Assembly (NCBI GenBank): GCA_016219165.1
Contig: JACRCB010000115.1
Location: 1 to 5,090 of the forward strand
DNA: 5,090 nucleotides
Reading direction: 5' to 3'
Source: Deltaproteobacteria bacterium
GTDB lineage: Bacteria; Desulfobacterota; GWC2-55-46; DRQE01
The position numbers and the translations under genes are program-made. The notes beneath the pieces were generated by a model. It ran no database searches and was not told where the DNA came from. It was given only the letters and a program-made list of their open reading frames with translations. Shown here piece after piece: positions 1 to 4,912 of this stretch (its first letter is position 1; each line of letters begins with the position of its first letter).

Positions 1-48
1 ACATTTTCATATCCGTAAAGAAACTTAAGGAACCTCTGAAAAAGTACC

Positions 49-82
49 TTGAGAGAAACTTTTTGTAAAAAGTTTCTCTCAA
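49..82. repeat. Hairpin 1 of repeat copy 1
   Basis: The arm TTGAGAGAAACTTTTT (49-64) and its exact reverse complement (67-82) form a 16-bp stem around a GT loop. Read on the minus strand, the stem is followed by GGTACTTTTT, so it could serve as a rho-independent-like terminator for transcription leaving the glycosyltransferase gene. The equivalent hairpin in copy 2 (4938-4971) differs by a base-pair-preserving change. Confidence 0.8.
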
Positions 83-105
83 TCTCTCTTCAAAAACTTC
101 TAAAC

Positions 106-147
106 TTCCCCCTGCCACACCCCCATTCGGGGGTGCGGCAGGGGGAA
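106..147. repeat. Central GC-rich hairpin of repeat copy 1
   Basis: The segments 106-124 and 129-147 pair as a 19-bp stem with one A-C mismatch (117/136) around an ATTC loop. The stem starts with TTCCCCCTGCC and is much more GC-rich than the flanking arms. Copy 2 lacks this hairpin and carries a shorter unrelated stretch in its place, so the centre seems to be the variable or lost part of the family. Confidence 0.75.
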
Positions 148-169
148 ACTAAAAGTCTTTGGAAAGGGG

Positions 170-207
170 TTTGGGGGAAACCTTTCTACAGAAAGGTTTC
201 CCCCAAA
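170..207. repeat. Hairpin 3 of repeat copy 1
   Basis: TTTGGGGGAAACCTTTCT (170-187) and its exact reverse complement (190-207) form an 18-bp perfect stem with a 2-nt AC loop. On the plus strand a T6 tract follows at 213-218. The reverse complement of this hairpin resembles hairpin 1 in sequence and position, giving the element internal mirror symmetry. In copy 2 the left arm is kept but the right arm is degraded. Confidence 0.8.
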
Positions 208-251
208 AATGCTTTTTTCAGAGCTTCCTTAAGCCAAACCGGGGAAACCGC

Positions 252-1928
252 CTATCTCAGATACCCGACAACAATATCCGCATTCCCCCTTTCAAGGTGT
301 TTTGAATAGACATTTTCCCATTTAATCTCATCCGTGAGGAGTCTTGAGTCTTCTATATTGCTGGCGACGAGCGCGGCGTTAAAGATGAAATATACCTTTT
401 TACCTTTGCTGCCGAGAGACTTTAACCGGGCGAAATTATCGGCCTGGATTACATCCTTCCCGATGTAGCACGTTACTTCCTGAAAACTCCTGTAACCTAT
501 GTTGTATACGGTTGTGACGTCATCCGGCAAGAGAAGGTTTATTTCCCCGGCAACCCTCTTCGGGTTATCGCCTTTCTGGAAATCCTCCTCGGCCCTGATA
601 TTGAAATATATGAGGAATGCGAGCCCGATAACGATGGCCGTATAAACGGGGATGTCTTTTAACGGGACGGAACCGGCCCTGTAAAGGAGAGCGGCGGCGG
701 TCAAGCCAAGGAGGATTGATAAAAAGACCAACGGGGGGGTGAACCTTAAGTTCAGATATACGGCGGCGGCCGGCGTAAGCGCGGCGTAAAGAAGGGCCAG
801 CCATAGAAGGCATTTAAGGAAAGCCTTAAAGAAGGTATTGATACTGGGTTGTGTGTTTTCATTTTTAAGATAAATCTCGAACATGACCGCGAGGGATATC
901 GCGGCAAAAGGCCCGGCCGGGAGAAAATATCTGCCCCTTGCCCCGGGAAGGAACCAGTATATCGGAAAATTGACGGCGACCATCGCCAGGGAGTAAACGA
1001 ACATTTCATTTTTAAGGACCTCACGGGCCTTGCCCCTTATCTCTTTAAAGGCGATTGCCGGAACGGCGAAGAGAATCCACGGCATGAACGACATTACGGT
1101 AGAGTAGGGATAGGAGATGATATGCTCCAGGAATGACAGGTGCGTCACCTCGTCCCGCTGCGTTATCTCCCCGAGCATTATACGCGCATATTCGCCGGGG
1201 GGCATTTCTCTTAAAACAAACGGCAGATAAAGAAAAAGAGGGAGGAAAAAAAATACCGCGGAAAAAAGGTGCGATATGGAGAAGAAAAAGGACGGCCTTT
1301 TTTTTATTACAACGAGGTATACGAATACGGTCGAATAGAAATATGCGACGGCCTGAGGGCCCTTCGCAAGGAACCCTATCCCGACGAGGAATAGCGAAAT
1401 ACCCCACATGGCCGCGGGCCTCCATCTCTTGAGGTATCCGTTTATCCAGACCAGAAGAGAAAGCGTAACGCACAGGGTAAGGAGGGCTTCCACCTCGGCC
1501 GTTCTGCCCTTTTTTATGAGCCCCACCATGCTTACGACCGCGATTGCGGAGAAAAGCCGGCTCGACCTCGTAAGCCGGTTTTTTGTGAGGAGATGCGTTG
1601 AAATGGCCGTAAGCGTTATGGCCGCGGCCGAGGGGAGGCGGGACGACCATTCATTCAGGGCGCCGAAGAGCCGGGCGCTCAAGGCTATAAGCCAGTTCAT
1701 GAGGGGGGGCTTCAAGAAATAGGGTCTCCCCTCGAGCGTGGGGGTTGTCCAGTTGCCGGTATTTAACATCCCTTTTGCGACCATTACCCTTAAGGGTTCG
1801 TTCTCGCCCCATCTCGAAAGCCCCAGAAACGGGAGGTAGATGACCGCCGAAAGCAAGATAATCAGGAGATAATCTTTCCATGGGATGTTTTCCGGCGTCG
1901 TATGAACCATGGGCGTTTTAGAATCCAT
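252..1928 (-). CDS. GT39/ArnT-like integral membrane glycosyltransferase
   Basis: This 558-residue protein resembles GT39 (PMT_2/ArnT-type) enzymes, which use polyprenyl-phosphate-linked sugars to glycosylate lipids or proteins on the periplasmic face of the inner membrane. The family pattern is clear: a first membrane helix (about 20-38), a loop with GENEPLR (41-47), then GNWTTPTLEGRPYFLKPPL (58-76), the usual sugar-donor loop before helix 2. Further matches are GRTAEVEALLT (141-151), GFLAKGP (185-191) and LPGARGRYFLPAGP (327-340). About 12-14 hydrophobic segments reach residue 445, followed by a soluble tail of about 110 residues, like ArnT in length and layout. The acidic pair normally found in the first loop (DE) reads N43-E44 here. 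The start is the ATG at 1928; no Shine-Dalgarno precedes it, but a strong promoter sits immediately upstream. The acceptor substrate cannot be told from sequence, and no lipid A gene lies nearby. Confidence 0.88.
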   Translation of the reverse strand: MDSKTPMVHTTPENIPWKDYLLIILLSAVIYLPFLGLSRWGENEPLRVMVAKGMLNTGNWTTPTLEGRPYFLKPPLMNWLIALSARLFGALNEWSSRLPSAAAITLTAISTHLLTKNRLTRSSRLFSAIAVVSMVGLIKKGRTAEVEALLTLCVTLSLLVWINGYLKRWRPAAMWGISLFLVGIGFLAKGPQAVAYFYSTVFVYLVVIKKRPSFFFSISHLFSAVFFFLPLFLYLPFVLREMPPGEYARIMLGEITQRDEVTHLSFLEHIISYPYSTVMSFMPWILFAVPAIAFKEIRGKAREVLKNEMFVYSLAMVAVNFPIYWFLPGARGRYFLPAGPFAAISLAVMFEIYLKNENTQPSINTFFKAFLKCLLWLALLYAALTPAAAVYLNLRFTPPLVFLSILLGLTAAALLYRAGSVPLKDIPVYTAIVIGLAFLIYFNIRAEEDFQKGDNPKRVAGEINLLLPDDVTTVYNIGYRSFQEVTCYIGKDVIQADNFARLKSLGSKGKKVYFIFNAALVASNIEDSRLLTDEIKWENVYSKHLERGNADIVVGYLR

Positions 1929-1937
1929 TGGAAAAGA

Positions 1938-1966
1938 ATTATAATATTTAAAAAAAGGCGAGTCAA
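1938..1966 (-). promoter_or_regulatory. Sigma-70-type promoter of the glycosyltransferase gene
   Basis: On the minus strand TTGACT (1966-1961) and a consensus TATAAT (1943-1938) are separated by exactly 17 nt. The expected transcription start is near 1931, only about 3 nt before the ATG at 1928, which implies a nearly leaderless mRNA. No purine-rich ribosome-binding sequence lies between the -10 box and the ATG, consistent with leaderless initiation. Confidence 0.75.
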
Positions 1967-2027
1967 CGGGACTTGATAAACATCATCGTGCAGGGTTTAC
2001 AGGCTACAGTCTGACATGCTGCGCGCA

Positions 2028-2095
2028 CCCAGCACCACTTTTGACACGTTGGCTCTAAATATTACGAAGGAAGTCCTGTCAAAAGTGGTGCTGGG
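2028..2095. repeat. Long inverted repeat, 19-bp perfect arms
   Basis: CCCAGCACCACTTTTGACA at 2028-2046 is exactly repeated in reverse complement at 2077-2095, with a 30-nt AT-richer centre. The stem can extend by GCGC pairing (2022-2025 with 2096-2099) past a 2-nt CA bulge, and CTGAC/GTCAG occurs further out (2011-2015, 2099-2103). Each arm carries a TTGACA pointing towards the centre. It is not followed by a T-tract in a position typical of a terminator. Possibilities are a remnant or minimal element with terminal inverted repeats, a structured RNA or a two-site operator; the sequence does not decide. Confidence 0.8.
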
Positions 2096-2116
2096 CGCGT
2101 CAGAAAATCATGAGCC

Positions 2117-2144
2117 TTGACTTTTTTTAGAGAACGTAGAAAAT
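2117..2144 (+). promoter_or_regulatory. Candidate promoter for the beta-barrel gene
   Basis: TTGACT (2117-2122) matches the -35 hexamer of the divergent promoter exactly. Sixteen nt downstream, GAAAAT (2139-2144) is a weak -10 with four of six consensus positions. It would give a leader of about 105 nt containing two small hairpins. The -10 is poor, so this is tentative. Confidence 0.35.
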
Positions 2145-2241
2145 ACGATGGGTTCCCCCATAATCGTAAGCCTTAGTCAAAGACTGGAAAGTTCCGGTCT
2201 TCCGGAAGCGCTCCCCGCGCCGCCGGTAGAAAGCCGCTGTC

Positions 2242-2247
2242 AAGGGA
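2242..2247 (+). promoter_or_regulatory. Ribosome-binding site of the beta-barrel gene
   Basis: AAGGGA lies 10 nt before the ATG at 2258, a slightly long but workable spacing. The next in-frame ATG (codon 17, 2306) has no such sequence upstream, which favours the 2258 start. Confidence 0.5.
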
Positions 2248-2257
2248 TATTTCTTAA

Positions 2258-3046
2258 ATGAAGTATATTATATCTCTGGTCCTCAGGTATATCATACATT
2301 TTATCATGGCCGTAATAAGTTTGTTTGAACGCCTGGGCCTGTTCCGGCTCGGTTTGGGCGCGGGTTTCGGCGTCCGTGCATCGGTGGGTTTTGCTCCGGT
2401 TGACGGATACCTTCAAACGCCGGCCGGCGGGAAACCGGAGACCTCGGACGTTAAACGCCCCACCTTAGCGGACCTCGGCATCCGTCACACCGTCTTTACC
2501 GATTTCGAGGCGTCATGGACGAACGCGAGATACATCGTATACATAGGTTCGCGCTTCATCAATATATCGAAGACCGGCGTCCTTGAAAAGGACCTCCTCA
2601 GCAGGACGCAATTCCATGCCGGCGAGAAGTTCGATGCAAAGATAAAATTCAACCTGTACAGGGCCGGCATAAAACGCAGATTCAAATATTTTGCCCCAAA
2701 GACGGAATATACCGTGATGGACTTCTCGTACAGACTGGATACCGGAAGGGCTTGCATGGAAAGGGCCTATATGAAATCCGCGGTCAGGGCGGGCGCCGAA
2801 GGGCAATACGATTTCGGCACGGCAGGGGCGAGGCTGGAATTCGCTTCTTCCATCCCCCTGCCCAACACCCCGACCATCTTTACAACCGGCGCGGAATTCA
2901 GATACTGGCTGGTCCCCGGCAGGTTTAGTCTCGGCGCCGGCCTGAGTTATCTCTACCTCGACTACGAAGATTATCAGGAATTTTCCAACCACCTGAGGCT
3001 TGAGATGAAACCAATCCTCACCGTCTCCACGGAATTAAGGTTTTAA
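2258..3046 (+). CDS. Probable outer-membrane beta-barrel protein
   Basis: I do not recognise this 262-residue protein as a named family, but it looks like an outer-membrane beta-barrel. After about residue 80 it is built of alternating polar/hydrophobic stretches rich in Tyr, Phe and Gly that end in turns, for example RYIVYIGSRFINIS (91-104), YTVMDFSYRLDTG (151-163) and FSLGAGLSYLYLDYEDY (223-239). It ends in ELRF, a C-terminal Phe as expected for BAM-dependent barrels. A Gly/Pro-rich segment (49-75, GYLQTPAGGKP then KRPTLADLGI) precedes the barrel and may be a conserved plug or linker. The hydrophobic N-terminus (residues 3-22) contains Arg10 and His14, so it is an untidy signal peptide with no clear cleavage site. 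The gene runs tail-to-tail into the deacetylase gene with 6 bp between stops. Its role (small channel, structural barrel) is unknown. Confidence 0.75.
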   Translation: MKYIISLVLRYIIHFIMAVISLFERLGLFRLGLGAGFGVRASVGFAPVDGYLQTPAGGKPETSDVKRPTLADLGIRHTVFTDFEASWTNARYIVYIGSRFINISKTGVLEKDLLSRTQFHAGEKFDAKIKFNLYRAGIKRRFKYFAPKTEYTVMDFSYRLDTGRACMERAYMKSAVRAGAEGQYDFGTAGARLEFASSIPLPNTPTIFTTGAEFRYWLVPGRFSLGAGLSYLYLDYEDYQEFSNHLRLEMKPILTVSTELRF

Positions 3047-3052
3047 CGGTCA

Positions 3053-4144
3053 TCAGGGCAGGACCCCGTCATACCCGGCCTTTTTAACGAGCGGCAGGGC
3101 TTCTCTCTTTAAAAAATCGATGTCTTTCACGACGTTTCTTCTTCCCTCTTGGCCCGTTTCGTCTTTCAGGGGCCCGTCTCTTAACCGAGCCGGCGCCTTA
3201 ACCCCGTTCATTATAGCCCATGATAGAGTCCATGCCCTTTTTACGTTGTCCAGGTCATAGCCCCCTCCGCCGAGCGCCGCCCACGGCAGGTTGAAAGACT
3301 TGAACCCCTTCACCATCTTCTCGAAACCGTTCGTTGTGAGACTGAGGTGGCTTATAGGGTCTTTTTTAAAGGTGTCCACCCCGAGCTGCGTTACGAGCAT
3401 ATCGGGCTTGAACGCCTCGATAAAAGGGGGGACGAGCCCTTCAAAACCCAGAAGAAAAAGTTCGTCTCCGGCGGATGGAGGCAGCGGGAGGTTTATTGCG
3501 TATCCCCTGCCGCTGCCTTCTCCCATATCTTGCGGGAAACCGGTTCCGGGAAAGAGGTAACGGCCGCTTTCATGGATGGAGATTGTGAGGACTTTATCGG
3601 TATCGTAAAAAGCCGCCTCGACCCCGTCCGCGTGGTGTGCGTCTATGTCGACGTACGCCACCCTTTTACCAAGCGTGAGAAGATGGTTTATGGCGACGGC
3701 CGGGTCGTTTAAGTAGCAGAATCCGCTCGCCCCGTTACTGCGCGCGTGGTGAAGCCCGCCCGCTATGTTGAATGCGATATCCGCCTTCCCTTCCGAAATA
3801 AGTTCCGCGGCCTGGATGGATGCGCCGGTTGAATAACACGACCACTCAAAAACGCCGGGAAAGGCCGGGTTATCCCGGTCCCCGAGGCCGTAGAGGCCCG
3901 CGTCTTCGGGCAGGGCCCCGGAATCGGCTTTTTTCAGCATCTCTATGTACTGCGGGGTGTGGAAAAGGAGAAGTTCTTCTTCCGTTGCCTTCCGCGCCTC
4001 GACAATCTTTGCCCCGGGAATATCGAAGAGGCCGCACTCCTTAATCAACTCGTAGGTGAGTTTAAGCCTCATCGGCCTCATGGGATGGTCCCGTCCGTAG
4101 GAAACGTTTGCGAATTTTTCGGAATAGAGGAAGGTAGTCTTCAT
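3053..4144 (-). CDS. Class I histone-deacetylase-family protein (AcuC-like)
   Basis: This 363-residue protein belongs to the arginase/deacetylase fold, class I HDAC/AcuC branch: zinc hydrolases that remove acetyl groups from lysines or acetylated amines. All key elements are present. These are HPMRP (20-24), GGLHHA (129-134) with the catalytic pair H132/H133, GFCYLNDPAVA (141-151), and YVDIDAHHADGVEAAFY (164-180) supplying zinc ligands D168 and H170. The third ligand is D257 in LGVDTF (254-259), and the transition-state Tyr is Y296 in LGGGGYDLDN. Length is close to Bacillus AcuC, so it is complete. AcuC deacetylates acetyl-CoA synthetase, but no acs or acu genes are in view, so the target is open (protein lysine, polyamine or another small molecule). 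The start at 4144 is the last of four tandem SD-ATG units. It lies 97 bp downstream of the MetV-like gene on the same strand and may share its transcript. Confidence 0.93.
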   Translation of the reverse strand: MKTTFLYSEKFANVSYGRDHPMRPMRLKLTYELIKECGLFDIPGAKIVEARKATEEELLLFHTPQYIEMLKKADSGALPEDAGLYGLGDRDNPAFPGVFEWSCYSTGASIQAAELISEGKADIAFNIAGGLHHARSNGASGFCYLNDPAVAINHLLTLGKRVAYVDIDAHHADGVEAAFYDTDKVLTISIHESGRYLFPGTGFPQDMGEGSGRGYAINLPLPPSAGDELFLLGFEGLVPPFIEAFKPDMLVTQLGVDTFKKDPISHLSLTTNGFEKMVKGFKSFNLPWAALGGGGYDLDNVKRAWTLSWAIMNGVKAPARLRDGPLKDETGQEGRRNVVKDIDFLKREALPLVKKAGYDGVLP

Positions 4145-4192
4145 CTCCCCTCTTCATCTCCCCTCTTCATCTCCCCTCTTCATCTCCCCTCT
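4138..4192 (-). repeat. Tandem 13-bp repeat of SD-plus-ATG units at the deacetylase start
   Basis: On the minus strand the unit ATGAAGAGGGGAG is repeated, with ATGs beginning at 4183, 4170, 4157 and 4144. Each ATG is directly preceded by an AGAGGGGAG Shine-Dalgarno. The 4144 ATG opens the deacetylase. Those at 4183 and 4170 each read nine codons (MKRGDEEGR) and stop at a TGA that overlaps the ATG two units downstream (ATGA). The one at 4157 runs about 31 codons out of frame into the deacetylase gene. The copies are identical apart from the outer edges, indicating recent expansion by slippage. Confidence 0.9.
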
Positions 4193-4201
4193 GTCAGAGG
4201 G
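4187..4201 (-). promoter_or_regulatory. Possible SD-sequestering hairpin
   Basis: On the minus strand CCCTCT (4201-4196), GAC loop, AGAGGG (4192-4187) forms a 6-bp hairpin covering the first Shine-Dalgarno of the tandem array. The same CCCTCT can pair with the identical AGAGGG in each other unit (4179-4174, 4166-4161, 4153-4148). A second CCCTCT occurs at 4236-4231. The pairing potential is seen; a regulatory role is inferred. Confidence 0.4.
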
Positions 4202-4241
4202 CCTGTGAACGGCGGGTAAGGATGCCGGATAGAGGGCACCC

Positions 4242-4889
4242 CTATCTTAAACAGAGTTTTCTCGGCCTTACGGATACGGAGAAGTCCTTCGGCGGGCAAT
4301 ATTGTTCCATGCAATGAAGCCTCCCCTGTTTTTCAAGCCTCTTGAATATCCTCACCCATGCGCATTCCTTTTCCGTATCGACCTCGCACATCCCCTGGGC
4401 CATGCCTCCGCAAGGCCCGTTAAGCAGACCCTTCGGGCATTCGGTGTGGGGGCATATGCCGGCCGTAGAATCGAGGACGCATTCGCCGCACAGGGAACAG
4501 CCCTCAAAAAACCTCCCCTGCCTCTCGACCGAGGCAAGGAATATCGTGTCGAGGGCGGGCAATACCGGCTGGGTTTCCCCGGCGTTGTCCGAAACGGTCT
4601 TTACCCCGGCGCCGCATGCGAGCACAACGATTGAACCGGCCTTGCGGAGGGAGGGGTTTTTCCGGAACTCTTTCCTTACGAGCTGGTTATAGCAGGTCTC
4701 GTTTAGGAGGGAACTTCCCGCGACTCCGTAACCGTTTTCTTTGAGCATTTCCTCCATCTCGCGGACTTCCTCGGCCCCGCCGGTCTTGCATTGTTCGGCG
4801 CAGGAGCCGCACCCGAAAAGGTAAACGGTCTTGCCTCCTCCGAGCCTTTTTAAGATTTCTTCTTTTTTCTTCTTTTTCGTGATTATCAT
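4242..4889 (-). CDS. metV: MTHFR C-terminal-type (MetV-like) cysteine-rich protein
   Basis: This 215-residue protein resembles the methylene-tetrahydrofolate reductase C-terminal family, the small MetV partner of MetF in acetogens and related anaerobes. MetV binds an Fe-S cluster and zinc and helps deliver electrons to 5,10-methylene-THF reduction. It has 16 cysteines. The first group is FGCGSCAEQC (C27, C30, C34), followed by C66 in NETCYNQL and C92 in LACGAG. A dense signature covers 131-176: CSLCGEC, GICPHTECPKGLLNGPCGG, then GMCEV and ECAW (C131, C134, C137, C146, C151, C160, C168, C176). The start at 4889 is supported by GGGGAG (4903-4898) 8 nt upstream; the N-terminus is Lys-rich (KKKKK, 5-9). 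The usual partner metF is not downstream and could only lie beyond the window. A decayed repeat begins 23 bp upstream, and I see no clear promoter. Confidence 0.85.
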   Translation of the reverse strand: MIITKKKKKEEILKRLGGGKTVYLFGCGSCAEQCKTGGAEEVREMEEMLKENGYGVAGSSLLNETCYNQLVRKEFRKNPSLRKAGSIVVLACGAGVKTVSDNAGETQPVLPALDTIFLASVERQGRFFEGCSLCGECVLDSTAGICPHTECPKGLLNGPCGGMAQGMCEVDTEKECAWVRIFKRLEKQGRLHCMEQYCPPKDFSVSVRPRKLCLR

Positions 4890-4897
4890 GGTCTTCG

Positions 4898-4903
4898 CTC
4901 CCC
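4898..4903 (-). promoter_or_regulatory. Ribosome-binding site of the MetV-like gene
   Basis: On the minus strand GGGGAG lies 8 nt before the ATG at 4889, an optimal spacing that fixes this start. It falls in the short gap between the gene and the hairpin repeat. Confidence 0.6.
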
Positions 4904-4912
4904 GGGGAACTA

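Larger units (their letters stand above)
24..233. repeat. MITE-like palindromic repeat element, intact copy 1
   Basis: This non-coding element of about 210 bp is bounded by inverted repeats: CTTAAGGAACCTCTGAAAAA at 24-43 and its reverse complement at 214-233, matching at 19 of 20 positions. Three strong hairpins lie inside (49-82, 106-147, 170-207), so the whole element can fold as a closing stem with three arms. A diverged copy in the same orientation begins at 4913. No transposase is encoded, so it would be non-autonomous if it is mobile. CTTAAG at both tips is itself palindromic, so a TTAA-type target duplication cannot be told apart from the end of the inverted repeat. It ends 18 bp from the stop of the glycosyltransferase gene and may help terminate that transcript. 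The structure is seen directly; mobility is inferred. It could instead be a REP/BIME-like structured repeat. Confidence 0.8.
1929..2257. other. Divergent intergenic region
   Basis: These 329 bp separate the divergently transcribed glycosyltransferase and beta-barrel genes. They hold the glycosyltransferase promoter (1938-1966), a long inverted repeat (2028-2095), a candidate promoter for the plus-strand gene (2117-2144) and two small hairpins in the likely 5' leader: ATGGG/CCCAT (2148-2152 with 2157-2161) and TTCCGG/CCGGAA (2192-2197 with 2202-2207). I see no tRNA-like or recognised riboswitch structure. The rest, including 1967-2010, shows nothing I can assign. Confidence 0.7.

Noticed and set aside
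49..309. An 86-codon plus-strand frame across the first repeat
   Set aside because: It runs through the hairpins and inverted ends of the repeat into the antisense of the glycosyltransferase; no ribosome-binding site or protein-like pattern.
1045..1650. A 201-codon minus-strand frame inside the glycosyltransferase gene
   Set aside because: It overlaps a confidently assigned membrane enzyme in another frame, is rich in Arg/Gly/Pro as out-of-frame GC-rich sequence is, and has no recognisable motif.
2016..2120. A 34-codon open frame (MLRAPSTTFD...) spanning the long inverted repeat
   Set aside because: It has no ribosome-binding sequence before the ATG, and its content is dictated by the inverted repeat arms. 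Nothing in it resembles a known small protein.
2513..2992. A 159-codon minus-strand frame opposite the beta-barrel gene
   Set aside because: The plus-strand frame has a ribosome-binding site, barrel-like strand pattern and C-terminal Phe; the antisense frame has none of these.
3040..3120. A bidirectional terminator at the convergent gene ends
   Set aside because: Only 6 bp separate the stops, and no stable stem followed by a T-tract was found around them.
3347..3712. A 121-codon plus-strand frame opposite the deacetylase
   Set aside because: It is antisense to the conserved catalytic core of the deacetylase, which explains the sequence fully.
4138..4192. CRISPR-like array
   Set aside because: The 13-bp units are contiguous with no spacers and overlap a start codon.
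4861..4886. Lys-rich start of the MetV-like protein as a frameshift-prone or contingency tract
   Set aside because: The A runs are interrupted by G (AAAAAGAAGAAAAAAG) and the frame is intact, so there is no specific sign of programmed slippage.
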